Assembly (NCBI RefSeq): GCF_900114925.1
Contig: NZ_FOUR01000001.1
Location: 434,001 to 498,000, forward strand
DNA: 64,000 nucleotides
Reading direction: 5' to 3'
Source: Marinobacter pelagius
GTDB lineage: Bacteria > Pseudomonadota > Gammaproteobacteria > Pseudomonadales > Oleiphilaceae
Shown here: positions 55,059 through 63,898 of the stretch, one piece after another
Position numbering within the stretch: the first letter of the stretch is position 1
How the letters are laid out: the number at the start of each line of letters is the position of its first letter
The notes under the pieces: generated by a model
The model's input: the letters and a program-made list of their open reading frames with translations, nothing else
What the model was told of the DNA's origin: nothing
Databases searched by the model: none
Program-made: the position numbers and the translations under genes

Positions 55059-55090
55059 TTGACCTGTGAGTTGCTCACAGGTTTTAGGCT
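55059..55090 (+). promoter_or_regulatory. MerR-type promoter and operator of the copper operon
   Basis: TTGACC (55059-55064) and TAGGCT (55085-55090) are separated by 20 bases, longer than the usual 17, as in promoters activated by MerR-family metal regulators. The spacer region holds a dyad, ACCTGTGAG (55062-55070) and CTCACAGGT (55074-55082). The expected transcript start is near 55097. Confidence 0.8.
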
Positions 55091-55128
55091 ATCTTCATTA
55101 GTTGAGTTATCACTGGTGCATGCCGTGT

Positions 55129-55230
55129 CCGGTTGGGCTATCGGTATGAAACACGCTCAAGCACGTCCCTGTGACGCTTGAGCTCCGCCATCCATGGCTC
55201 CGCACAGTTTCATACCGATAGCCCAACCGG
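55129..55230. repeat. 102-nt inverted-repeat element in the merR leader
   Basis: The arms 55129-55152 (starting CCGGTTGGGCTATCGG) and 55207-55230 are a perfect 24-base inverted repeat. Inside lies a second inverted repeat, GCTCAAGC (55155-55162) and GCTTGAGC (55176-55183). The element lies between the MerR-type promoter and the merR ATG, so it is transcribed into the operon leader. It has the look of a small non-autonomous insertion (MITE-like). No target duplication and no second copy were found in this window. Confidence 0.8.
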
Positions 55231-55262
55231 CCGCTCCGCCAACTCAGGGTGGAAACGTCATT

Positions 55263-55706
55263 ATGAAAGTCAAAGAAATCGCCCAGGCCGCCGGTGTGAA
55301 TCCCGACACCGTCCGCTTCTACACCCGGGAGGGTCTGCTCAATCCGACCCGCAACCCAGACAACAATTATCAGCAGTACGACGCCGATGACCTGCGCCGG
55401 CTGCGGTTTGCCCGCAAGGCTCGGCAGCTGGGGTTTTCGCTGCCGGAGATACGGTCGATTCTGGATCAGGCCGATGACCACCATTCGCCGTGCCCGATGG
55501 TGCGGGAGGTGTTCGAGAAGCGGTTGGCCGAGGTGGAGCGGGAGATTGCCGAGTTGCAGCAGCTGCGGGAGCGGATGAAGAGTGCTCTCGGGATCTGGCG
55601 CGATATGCCGGATGGCACGCCGGACGGTCATACGATCTGTCGGCTGATCGAGCATTGGGACGAGCCGGCCCTCGCCAAAGATACGGAGGCGTATTCAGAT
55701 GACTGA
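55263..55706 (+). CDS. MerR-family heavy-metal regulator
   Basis: A 147-residue regulator. The helix-turn-helix opens with [26 protein letters not shown]; the [30 protein letters not shown] part is the wing. The dimerisation helix follows SPCPMV. Cys near 80 and another in HTICRLIEH near 128 are candidate metal ligands, more like ZntR/CadR than the CX7C loop of CueR. The start is ATG at 55263; the frame stays open upstream only through the inverted-repeat element. It overlaps copA by eight bases, so it likely controls its own operon. Confidence 0.87.
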   Translation: MKVKEIAQAAGVNPDTVRFYTREGLLNPTRNPDNNYQQYDADDLRRLRFARKARQLGFSLPEIRSILDQADDHHSPCPMVREVFEKRLAEVEREIAELQQLRERMKSALGIWRDMPDGTPDGHTICRLIEHWDEPALAKDTEAYSDD

Positions 55707-58305
55707 GACAACCGAACTGCACCGGGCATTGTCCATTTCAGGGGCGTCCTGTCAGGGCTGTGCGAAAAAGATTCGTAACGCGCTTGAACCTCTGACCGGT
55801 GACACCGAGCTGGTGGAGGTGAATCTGGAGGAGCAGACGGTCGCCTTGCCCGAGGGTGTCGACCTTGAGGAGGCGGCACGGCGGGTGACGGACGCAGGCT
55901 ATCCGGCCGAACCGGTCAAAGAGGCCGATGAACAACCGGCCAGTTGTTGCGCCGGCAAGGCGAAGGCTGAGACTTCTGAGGGGCATACTCACCAGGATCA
56001 TTCCGGGCACCAGGCGGAAACGCCGGATGAGGTTGCCCCAGAGGCGCCGGCCGGGGGTGACCAGGTCAGTCTTTCGGTCTCCGGTGCTACCTGCGCCTCC
56101 TGCGTGAATACCATCGAGAAGGCGATGATGTCGGTTTCAGGCGTTTCCCACGCCCATATGAACCTGGCGGACAACACCGCGACGGCGACCGGGGACGCGG
56201 ATCCGCAGGCACTGGTCAGGGCCATCGAGAGTGCCGGTTATGGCGCCAGTGTGATCGAGAATGCCGACGATGCGGATGAGCGTAAGCAGGCAGAGGATCG
56301 CAGGCAGTACCGCTCACTGCTGATCAAGATGGCGGTGAGTCTGTCCCTGGGTCTGGGTCTGATGATCTGGGGCATGGGCTTCGGGTCGATGATGGTGACC
56401 GAGGCCAACCAGACCACCTGGTTGGGACTTGGTGTTCTGACGTTGATCGTGATGGCCGCCACCGGCGGGCATTTCTACACCGGGGCCTGGAAGGCGTTCC
56501 GGCATCATAACGCCAATATGGACACGCTGATTGCCGTCGGCACAGGTACCGCCTGGCTGTATTCCATTGTCGTGGCCAGCGTGCCGGAGTTGTTGCCGGA
56601 GATGGCCCGGCATGTGTATTTCGAGGCCTCGGCGATGATCATCGGTCTGATCAATCTGGGCCAGGCACTGGAGTTGCGGGCCAAGGGCAAGACGTCGGAG
56701 GCGGTCCGCCGGCTGCTGGATCTGCGGGCGAAAACCGCCCGGGTGATCCGGGATGGCCAGGAGCAGGACATTCCGGTGGAAGAGGTGCGCAAAGGCGACC
56801 GGGTCCGGGTGCGTCCGGGCGAGAAGATTCCGGTGGATGGCGTCATCCGCGAGGGCAGCAGCCGGGTGGACGAGAGCATGCTGACCGGCGAGCCCATGCC
56901 GGTGAGCAAGGCCGAGGGTGACGAGGTTTCCGCCGGCACCCTGAATACTCACGGCTCAATCATCTATGAAGCCACCCGGGTCGGCAGCGAGACGGCCCTG
57001 GCGCAGATCATCCGGCTGGTGAAAAAGGCCCAGGGCTCCAAGCCCGCCATCGGTCGCCTGGCAGACAAGATCTCGTCGGTGTTCGTGCCCACGGTGATGA
57101 TCATCGCCGTCTTTTCGGCGCTGGTCTGGTACAACGTCGGGCCGGAGCCGGCGGTCGTGCACATGATGGTGGCCGCCACCACGGTGCTGATTATTGCCTG
57201 CCCGTGTGCCCTTGGGCTGGCCACGCCGATGTCGGTGATGGTCGGTGTCGGCAAGGCCGCCGAGTATGGCGCCCTGATCCGCCAGGGGGATGCCCTGCAG
57301 ACCGCCGGCAAGCTGGATCTGGTGATCCTCGACAAGACCGGAACCATCACCGAGGGGCATCCTGGGGTCACCCGTGTGCATTCGGCCAACGGTGACGAGT
57401 CCCGGCTGCTTGCCCTGGCCGCCGGCCTGGAGCAGCACTCGGAGCATCCGCTGGCAGAGGCAATTCTGGCAAAAGCACGGGATGAGAACATCGAGCCGGA
57501 AAAGGTATCCGGCTTCGAGGCCATCAATGGCAAGGGCGTCCGGGGTGAGCTGGACGGGCAGACCGTAAACCTCGGCAATCGCCGCTGGCTGGAAGACGAG
57601 GGCCTGACTCTGGACAGTCTCTCTGACGCCGCCGATACCATCACGGCAGAGGCCGGCACCCCGCTGTACCTGGCCCTTGGCGACGAGGTTCTGGGGGTGA
57701 TCGGGGTGGCCGATGCCATCAAGCCCGATTCAAAAGCCGCCATCAAGCGGCTGCACCACGCCGGCATCAAGGTGATGATGGTTACCGGCGACGTGGAGGC
57801 AACGGCACGGGCCATCGCCAGTAAGGCGGACATCGACGATTACCGGGCGGAAGTCCTGCCCGAGGACAAGGCCGAGGTGGTCAGCGAGATGCGTGGCAAG
57901 GGCTACACCGTGGCCATGGTCGGTGACGGCATCAACGATGCGCCCGCGCTGGCGGCTGCTGATGTCGGCTTCGCCATCGGCACCGGCACGGATGTGGCCA
58001 TCGAGAGTGCCGCCATCACCCTGATGCGCGGGTCCCTGCACGGGGTGCCCGATGCCATCGAGATTTCCCGGGCCACGGTGAAGAACATTCACCAGAACCT
58101 GTTCGGGGCCTTCATATACAACTCCCTGGGTATACCGGTGGCCGCAGGCCTGCTCTATCCTTTGTGGGGCATCCTGATGAATCCGATCCTGGCCGGCGCG
58201 GCCATGTCCCTGTCTTCGGTCACCGTGGTCTCCAACGCCAACCGTCTGCGGCTGTTCCGAACCAGCCACAATCCGGAGCGTACTGAACACAAGGAGCAGA
58301 ACTGA
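55699..58305 (+). CDS. copA: Copper-exporting P1B-type ATPase CopA
   Basis: An 868-residue membrane pump. Two N-terminal metal-binding domains carry C18-Q-G-C21 and C132-A-S-C135, joined by a linker with CC and five His (SCCAGKAK ... HTHQDHSGH). The intramembrane motif is C501-P-C503, the phosphorylated residue is Asp545 (DKTGTIT), and TGE and [10 protein letters not shown] are intact. [11 protein letters not shown] and [16 protein letters not shown] near the end are signatures of Cu+ pumps. The ATG overlaps merR by eight bases. The regulator looks more like the Zn/Cd type, yet the pump motifs are of Cu+ type. Confidence 0.95.
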   Translation: MTETTELHRALSISGASCQGCAKKIRNALEPLTGDTELVEVNLEEQTVALPEGVDLEEAARRVTDAGYPAEPVKEADEQPASCCAGKAKAETSEGHTHQDHSGHQAETPDEVAPEAPAGGDQVSLSVSGATCASCVNTIEKAMMSVSGVSHAHMNLADNTATATGDADPQALVRAIESAGYGASVIENADDADERKQAEDRRQYRSLLIKMAVSLSLGLGLMIWGMGFGSMMVTEANQTTWLGLGVLTLIVMAATGGHFYTGAWKAFRHHNANMDTLIAVGTGTAWLYSIVVASVPELLPEMARHVYFEASAMIIGLINLGQALELRAKGKTSEAVRRLLDLRAKTARVIRDGQEQDIPVEEVRKGDRVRVRPGEKIPVDGVIREGSSRVDESMLTGEPMPVSKAEGDEVSAGTLNTHGSIIYEATRVGSETALAQIIRLVKKAQGSKPAIGRLADKISSVFVPTVMIIAVFSALVWYNVGPEPAVVHMMVAATTVLIIACPCALGLATPMSVMVGVGKAAEYGALIRQGDALQTAGKLDLVILDKTGTITEGHPGVTRVHSANGDESRLLALAAGLEQHSEHPLAEAILAKARDENIEPEKVSGFEAINGKGVRGELDGQTVNLGNRRWLEDEGLTLDSLSDAADTITAEAGTPLYLALGDEVLGVIGVADAIKPDSKAAIKRLHHAGIKVMMVTGDVEATARAIASKADIDDYRAEVLPEDKAEVVSEMRGKGYTVAMVGDGINDAPALAAADVGFAIGTGTDVAIESAAITLMRGSLHGVPDAIEISRATVKNIHQNLFGAFIYNSLGIPVAAGLLYPLWGILMNPILAGAAMSLSSVTVVSNANRLRLFRTSHNPERTEHKEQN

Positions 58306-58418
58306 TGGACACTTTTCTGGTCAACGCCGGAGGGATTGTACTCATGGCCGCCATTGTCTGGTGGTTCTGGCTGAGCGATTCCGGCAGCAAAGCGTCCGAC
58401 GAACATCAACATCATTGA
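58305..58418 (+). CDS. 37-residue membrane peptide with His-rich tail
   Basis: This short frame starts at an ATG that shares one base with the copA stop (TGATG), with AAGGAG 10 bases before it, and ends 10 bases before the DUF411 start. The peptide has one membrane helix (about residues 6-24, with three Trp/Phe in V-W-W-F-W) and a short polar tail ending H-Q-H-H. It looks like the N-terminal anchor of cupredoxin-type proteins found next to copper pumps, but without the cupredoxin. Its ribosome site, coupling and position make translation likely. Function is unknown; copper hand-over or pump stabilisation is only a guess. Confidence 0.65.
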   Translation: MDTFLVNAGGIVLMAAIVWWFWLSDSGSKASDEHQHH

Positions 58419-58428
58419 GGTGAACACC

Positions 58429-58878
58429 ATGAAGAAACACACCCTGGCCCTTGGCCTCGCCGCTGCCCTCGGTTTCAGCACCACCGCCCTTGCCGGCGGC
58501 GCCGCCCAGAGCATTCATGTGTACAAATCACCCACCTGTGGCTGCTGCACGGACTGGGTCGACCATCTGGAAGAAAACGGCTTTGACGTGAAGGTGACCG
58601 ATACCAACGACCTGAACCCGATCAAGATCAAGGCCGGGCTGACGCCGGCCCTGGCAAGCTGCCACACCGCGTTTGTCGGCGACTATGTGATCGAGGGTCA
58701 TGTGCCGGCCAGTGACATCCAGCGTCTGATCTCGGAAGCGCCCAAAGTCACGGGACTCAGCGTGCCCGGCATGCCCGCCGGCTCCCCCGGCATGGAAATG
58801 GGCGACCGCAAGGATCACTACAAAGTGATCATGTTCAATGATGCCGGCCAGACCCGGGTTTTCTCCGAGTACAATTAA
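58429..58878 (+). CDS. DUF411 periplasmic metal-binding protein
   Basis: A 149-residue exported protein. A signal peptide ends near TALAGG. The mature part has HVYKSPTCGCCTDWVDHLEENGF, whose C-G-C-C motif is the DUF411 hallmark, followed by GLTPALASCHTAFVGDYVIEGHVPASDI and a Met-rich stretch (VPGMPAGSPGMEMG) able to bind Cu(I). Members usually sit next to copper genes. The ATG at 58429 has AGGTGA six bases upstream. It is the last gene of the merR-copA operon. Confidence 0.92.
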   Translation: MKKHTLALGLAAALGFSTTALAGGAAQSIHVYKSPTCGCCTDWVDHLEENGFDVKVTDTNDLNPIKIKAGLTPALASCHTAFVGDYVIEGHVPASDIQRLISEAPKVTGLSVPGMPAGSPGMEMGDRKDHYKVIMFNDAGQTRVFSEYN

Positions 58879-59001
58879 CGGCTGACGGATGCCTGTCGCA
58901 CATGGCAGGCTCCGACTTCTGTCTATTTTTCCTACACTGTCCTTCACCAGTGTTCTATGATGAGAAGCAGGTCTCAAACGGAACATTGGCAAGGACACCC
59001 C

Positions 59002-60717
59002 TTGAGTCTCAAAACCCGAATTCTTGGTCTCGCCGCCGCACTGATCATCGTGGCGGCGAGTGCTTCCTGGCTGGCTTATCGCGAGCTCTCCGAGAACATC
59101 ATCGAACGCTGGGGCCAGCAAGTCGCGGAGATCCAGGTCCGTTATGACAGCGCCCGCCTGCTGCAATCCCTGGAGCGTGAGATCGGTCTTGCCAGGCAGA
59201 TGGCCAGCTCATCAACCCTGATCCAGTGGGCACAAAATCCCGACGACCCTGCCCTGCAAGCCGACGCCATCCGGCAGATGGAAAGCTTCCGTTCCAATTT
59301 CCGGGACAACAGCTATTTCGTCGCGCTTCGCCAGAACGGCCATTACTACTACAACAACGCCGCAAACGAGTATGCCGGCAACCAGTACCGCTATACCCTG
59401 GACGCCAACAAGCCCGAGGACGCCTGGTTTTTCCAGCTCATTGACGAAGGCCGGGATTTCCATCTGAACGTGAATCCGGATGTGGAGCTGGGCGTGACCA
59501 AGGTCTGGATCGACGTGCTTATGCGCAACGACCAGGGTGAAATAGTCGGGATGGTGGGCACCGGCCTGAATCTGGACGATTTCCTGCAGGATATCGTGGA
59601 TATCGGGCAGGAAGGCATCACCACCCTGTTCGTCGACTACAACGGTGCCATCCAGCTCTACCGGGACCGTAACTACATCGATTTTGCCAGTATCATCAAG
59701 CCCGAAGGCCAGAAGAACACCGTCGACCTGCTGTTCGAAGATCCCCAGGACAAGCAACAGATCCTTGGCATGCTGCAGATGCTCAAGCAGCGGGAGGGCC
59801 GTGTTGGTGCCGTGGAGAGCGGGTTTGTGACCGTGGATGGACGCAAGCATCTGGCCGGTGTCGCCTTTCTGCCCAACATCGGCTGGTTCGAAATCACCCT
59901 GGTGGATCTCGATACCCTTGTCCCCACCAGTTATCTCTGGCCCCTGGTCGCGGTCTTCCTGGTCAGCCTGCTGATCTCCCTGGTGCTGTTCCACCTGATC
60001 ATCCAGTCCCGCATTCTCCGCCCGGTGGTGGCTCTGGAAGATGCGGTCAAGCGCCTTCGGGAGGGCAATTTCAATCTGCCCTACCTGCCCAAGCCGGACA
60101 ACGAGATCGGCCGGCTGGTGGATCACTTCGAAACCATGGCCAACCGGGTCCAGCTCAACACCCGGGACCTGGAACAGAAAGTCGCCCAGCGGACCGAGGA
60201 GCTGCAGCGCCTGGCCCGGATCGATGCCCTGACCGGACTGAAGAACCGTCGCGGGCTGGATGAACTGCTGGAAGCGGAAATCGAGCGCAGTGACCGCAGC
60301 CAACAGGACTTTGGCCTGATCTGGCTCGACATCGATCATTTCAAGGCCATCAATGACAGGCACGGCCACCAGGCCGGCGATGAAATTCTCTGTCGCGTTG
60401 CACTCTGGCTCAGGGCCAACGTCCGGCCCTATGACCAGCCCGGGCGCTGGGGCGGCGACGAGTTCGTGGTTCTGCTGTCACCCTGTGATGCCCCGACCCT
60501 GGAGCGGATTGCCAGACGAATCTGTGAGGGTGTCGAGGAGGAGAGCCGCAAGACCGGATTGCCGGTGACCGTGAGCGTCGGCGGTTATCTCTGGAAGCCC
60601 GGCGACAGCAGCGATACCATCCTCCGCGAGGCGGACCGGGCGCTCTACCAGGCCAAGGCCGGCGGCCGTAATCAGGTCTGCATCCAGGAAGACTCCAGCG
60701 TCCTGCCCGAAGCCTGA
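59002..60717 (+). CDS. Membrane diguanylate cyclase with Cache-type sensor
   Basis: The start is taken as TTG at 59002 because AAGGA lies six bases upstream and the product then opens MSLKTRILGLAAALIIV, a clean anchor. An ATG at 58957 has no ribosome site. The 571-residue product has a helix near 8-28, a large periplasmic double-Cache-like domain, a second helix near 313-335, HAMP, then GGDEF (484-488) with the I-site RPYD at 475-478. It should make c-di-GMP in answer to a periplasmic signal that is unknown. Confidence 0.9.
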   Translation: MSLKTRILGLAAALIIVAASASWLAYRELSENIIERWGQQVAEIQVRYDSARLLQSLEREIGLARQMASSSTLIQWAQNPDDPALQADAIRQMESFRSNFRDNSYFVALRQNGHYYYNNAANEYAGNQYRYTLDANKPEDAWFFQLIDEGRDFHLNVNPDVELGVTKVWIDVLMRNDQGEIVGMVGTGLNLDDFLQDIVDIGQEGITTLFVDYNGAIQLYRDRNYIDFASIIKPEGQKNTVDLLFEDPQDKQQILGMLQMLKQREGRVGAVESGFVTVDGRKHLAGVAFLPNIGWFEITLVDLDTLVPTSYLWPLVAVFLVSLLISLVLFHLIIQSRILRPVVALEDAVKRLREGNFNLPYLPKPDNEIGRLVDHFETMANRVQLNTRDLEQKVAQRTEELQRLARIDALTGLKNRRGLDELLEAEIERSDRSQQDFGLIWLDIDHFKAINDRHGHQAGDEILCRVALWLRANVRPYDQPGRWGGDEFVVLLSPCDAPTLERIARRICEGVEEESRKTGLPVTVSVGGYLWKPGDSSDTILREADRALYQAKAGGRNQVCIQEDSSVLPEA

Positions 60718-60808
60718 GTTACGGGTTACCACACCGTATCTGACGGCTGCTTTCATAACCGTTATACTCCGCCCCAACATCCATTTTTTGCAGCCAGGTT
60801 CCTCTTAC

Positions 60809-62794
60809 ATGCTCAACGCCGACGCTCTCAGTCAATTGCGCCAGCTCAAAACCGATATCAAGGAAAACAAGGTGGTCTTCCCCGGTACCGTTAAGGCCAC
60901 CAACGGGCGCTTCGGCTTTGTTGCCCTCGATGAGGGCCGTGATGTGTTTCTGCCCCCCGAGGAGATGCAGAAAGTGCTGCCCGGCGACCGCATTAACGTC
61001 ACCGAGCACGAGGTGGAAAAGGGCAAGACCCAGGGCGTGGTGGACGAAGTGCTGGAAACCCACCTGACCACCTTTGTCGGCCGTTACCTGATCAAGGGCA
61101 AGGGCCACTTCGTGGCGCCGGACACCCCGGGCATCAACCGCTGGATTTTCATTCCGCCCAAGGAACGCAAGGGCGCCCAGCCGGACGATTACATCTACTG
61201 CCAGATCCATCGCCACCCGTTCAAGGACGGCAAGGGCCAGGCCCGGGTGCTGCGGATCATCGGCAAGGCCGGTGAGCCCGGCATCGAACGCTCCTTTACC
61301 CTGGCCAGCTTCGACCTGGCCGACACCTGGCCGGAGTCGGTCCGGAAACAGGCGGACAGCCTGAGCGAGGACAGCCTGGAGGCCCACCACGAAGGCCGGG
61401 AAGATCGCACCGACCAGCCCTACGTGACCATCGACAGCCCGGGCACCCAGGACATGGACGACGCCTTGATGGCCACGCCCAACGCCACTGGCTGGACCCT
61501 GTCTATCGCCATCGCCGACCCGACCGCGGTCATCAAACCGGGTACACCGGCGGAGGAAGAGGCATTCAACCGCGCCACGGCGATCTACTTTCCGGGCGAA
61601 CCCTTGCCCATGCTGCCGGACGCCATCAGCACCCGTCTGTGTTCATTGATGCCGGAGGTGAAGCGACTGGCCCTGGTGTGTGACCTGCAGGTCAACAACG
61701 ATGGCAGCCTGGGAGATTACAGCTTCCACCAGGCAGTGATCCGCTCCCGGGGCAAGCTCAGCTACGACCTGGTATCGCACCTGATCGAGGGCCGGGAGGA
61801 CGACGAGATCAAGGCCCTGCCGGATGCCGTCGCCAACAGTCTGGACCAGCTGCATCAGACGGCTACGGCCCTGCGTAAATGGCGCAGCGAGCACGCCCTG
61901 CTCAGCACCGACCGGCCGGAATTCCGCCTGCGCCTGGACGAGAACAAGCGAATCCGGTTGATCGAACCGGCGGTCCAGAACGAGGCGCATCGCCTGGTGG
62001 AGGAGTGCATGGTGGCTGCTAACCGCTGTGCTGCCGACTTCCTACGGCAGCGGGGTGAAGGCCTGTTCATCCAGCACCCGGGCCTGCGCGACGATCGTGC
62101 CGAGAATATCCGCAAACTGCTGGAGAGCCACGCGCCGCACCTGGCCGACCTGGATGCCAATTCTGCCGAGGGCTTCAAGGCCCTGATGAAGCAGACCGAG
62201 GATCTGGAGGCGGAGGTGCCGGTTAAGGCCATCATCTCCCGTCAGCTGGCGCGGGCCGAATTGCGCTTCGAGGCGGCACCGCACCAGGGCATGGGCCTTG
62301 CGGCCTACACCACCTTCACCTCGCCGTTGCGCAAGTTCTCGGACTTTTACGTGCACCGGCTGATCAAGGCCAGCCTCTGGGATACGCCGATCAAGCCATT
62401 GAACGCGCAGCAGCTCGAAGCCCTGCAGGCGAGCCAGATCCGCGCGCGCCAGGCCGCCAACTCACTGGAAGCCTGGCTCAAGAGCGACTACGCCAAGTCC
62501 CTCAACGAAGAACCCATGGCCGGCACCATCAGCCGGACCGTTCCCTCCGGCTTCTTTGTGCGCCTGGACTGCAACGGCCTCGAAGGCTTTGTCAGCTGCC
62601 GGGACCTGGAAGGAAAGTTCAGCTTCGATCCGGTGACCCTGCGCCTGGTGCACAACAAGAACGGCCGCATCTTCCAGCTGGAGCAGCGGGTGAACGTCAC
62701 CTTTGCAGGCGTGGATGACGAGTGCCGCCAGATCAACTTCAAGCTGGTGGACGCCGAGGAAATCCAGAACGGTAACGACGAAGCCGGCAGTTAA
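60809..62794 (+). CDS. rnb: Exoribonuclease II
   Basis: A 661-residue 3'-to-5' exoribonuclease of the RNase II/R family. It has N-terminal cold-shock domains, then the catalytic RNB domain with DSPGTQDMDDAL carrying the metal-binding aspartates, TSPLRKFSDFYVHRL, and a C-terminal S1 domain. Its length is closer to E. coli RNase II (644) than RNase R (813), and it lacks the basic tail of RNase R. The ATG at 60809 is chosen; TTG at 60788 would add seven residues. A possible -10 (TTATAC) lies near 60761. Confidence 0.92.
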   Translation: MLNADALSQLRQLKTDIKENKVVFPGTVKATNGRFGFVALDEGRDVFLPPEEMQKVLPGDRINVTEHEVEKGKTQGVVDEVLETHLTTFVGRYLIKGKGHFVAPDTPGINRWIFIPPKERKGAQPDDYIYCQIHRHPFKDGKGQARVLRIIGKAGEPGIERSFTLASFDLADTWPESVRKQADSLSEDSLEAHHEGREDRTDQPYVTIDSPGTQDMDDALMATPNATGWTLSIAIADPTAVIKPGTPAEEEAFNRATAIYFPGEPLPMLPDAISTRLCSLMPEVKRLALVCDLQVNNDGSLGDYSFHQAVIRSRGKLSYDLVSHLIEGREDDEIKALPDAVANSLDQLHQTATALRKWRSEHALLSTDRPEFRLRLDENKRIRLIEPAVQNEAHRLVEECMVAANRCAADFLRQRGEGLFIQHPGLRDDRAENIRKLLESHAPHLADLDANSAEGFKALMKQTEDLEAEVPVKAIISRQLARAELRFEAAPHQGMGLAAYTTFTSPLRKFSDFYVHRLIKASLWDTPIKPLNAQQLEALQASQIRARQAANSLEAWLKSDYAKSLNEEPMAGTISRTVPSGFFVRLDCNGLEGFVSCRDLEGKFSFDPVTLRLVHNKNGRIFQLEQRVNVTFAGVDDECRQINFKLVDAEEIQNGNDEAGS

Positions 62795-62807
62795 AAACCG
62801 CCGGCTT
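62781..62807. terminator. Inverted repeat between convergent rnb and acyltransferase genes
   Basis: AAGCCGGC (62781-62788) and GCCGGCTT (62800-62807) are perfect complements around AGTTAAAAACC. The hairpin covers the rnb stop and reaches the stop of the opposite gene. There is no T tract, so it may act through Rho or RNA stability. Confidence 0.4.
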
Positions 62808-63702
62808 ACCGGTCGGCCAGCATCCGCTCCAGCCGCGCGTCCTTCGCCTGCCATAGTTCCGCCAGCCAGTTCTTCACGTTCCGCCGATGTTCGGCATCGG
62901 CGGAATAATCCCGACCTTTCAGGTGTTCCGGAATGGTCTTGGTATGGATCTCCATCCGGATGGCCTTCACCTCACCACAGAGGAACTCCCAGAACGTGGG
63001 CGCGCCATCGGGATAGGCAATGGTGAGGTCCACCAGGGTCTCGATGGAATCACCCATGGCATCCAGCACAAAGGCTACACCGCCCGCCTTCGGGGTCAGC
63101 AGGTGTTTGTAGGGTGATTTCTGTTTGTCGTGCTTGGCCTGGGTAAACCGGGTGCCCTCGACAAAGTTCATCACGCTCACCGGGGTGAAGCGGAACTTCT
63201 CGCAAGCGTGGCGGGTGGCCTTGAGGTCCTCACCCCGCTTTTCCGGGTGCTTGATCAGGTATTCCCGGGTGTAGCGCTTCATGAACGGGAAATCCAGGCC
63301 CCACCAGGCCAGGCCGATCACCGGCACCCAGATCAGTTGCTGCTTCAGGAAGAATTTCAGGAACGGTGCCCGCTTGTTGAACACCCGCTGCATGGCCAGG
63401 ATGTCGACCCAGCTCTGATGGTTGCTAAGAACCAGGTACCAGCTTTGGCGCTCCAGCTCCTCGGCACCTTTCACGTCCCAGCGGGTGCCGTGGGTGAGCT
63501 TCATCCAGCCGATGTTGCAGGCCACCCAGGCTTCGGCGATGGCGATGATCCAGCGGGTGCACAGCACGCGAAAACCCTTGATCGGGACGATCAGCTTCAG
63601 GATTGCCGGGATGTACAGCAGGATGCACCAGAACAACGTGTTGATGCCGAGGAGGATGGAATTGAGTACGCCCTTGACCGGGGCCGGGAGGAAACTGAGC
63701 AT
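62806..63702 (-). CDS. PlsC-family acyltransferase (YihG-like)
   Basis: A 298-residue membrane protein of the lysophosphatidic-acid acyltransferase family. The catalytic motif reads N-H-Q-S-W-V-D near residue 94, with the acceptor-site EGTRFT near 181. Two hydrophobic segments lie near the N-terminus. Overall layout (WVPVIGLAWWGLDFPFMKR, KAGGVAFVLDAMG) is that of the E. coli YihG group. The start is ATG at 63702 with AGGAAA upstream; a longer frame to 63852 shows no family similarity. The head group it acylates is not known. Confidence 0.9.
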   Translation of the reverse strand: MLSFLPAPVKGVLNSILLGINTLFWCILLYIPAILKLIVPIKGFRVLCTRWIIAIAEAWVACNIGWMKLTHGTRWDVKGAEELERQSWYLVLSNHQSWVDILAMQRVFNKRAPFLKFFLKQQLIWVPVIGLAWWGLDFPFMKRYTREYLIKHPEKRGEDLKATRHACEKFRFTPVSVMNFVEGTRFTQAKHDKQKSPYKHLLTPKAGGVAFVLDAMGDSIETLVDLTIAYPDGAPTFWEFLCGEVKAIRMEIHTKTIPEHLKGRDYSADAEHRRNVKNWLAELWQAKDARLERMLADR

Positions 63703-63898
63703 GGCTTTCCTGCTTCTGGTTTTTGTGTCCGATGGCGCCGCATGATAGCAAGGGCCGGCGATAATGGGCAGTGGCCCGATGTGACCGGTTTGCCCGCCAC
63801 GGTGGACGGTTTTGCCATAGGCACCACACGCTCCCGGGGTTAGCCTTGCCACCTGTTTTCTCTAAACTGGTGTGATCAACTGTTCCATGGAAATCCCG

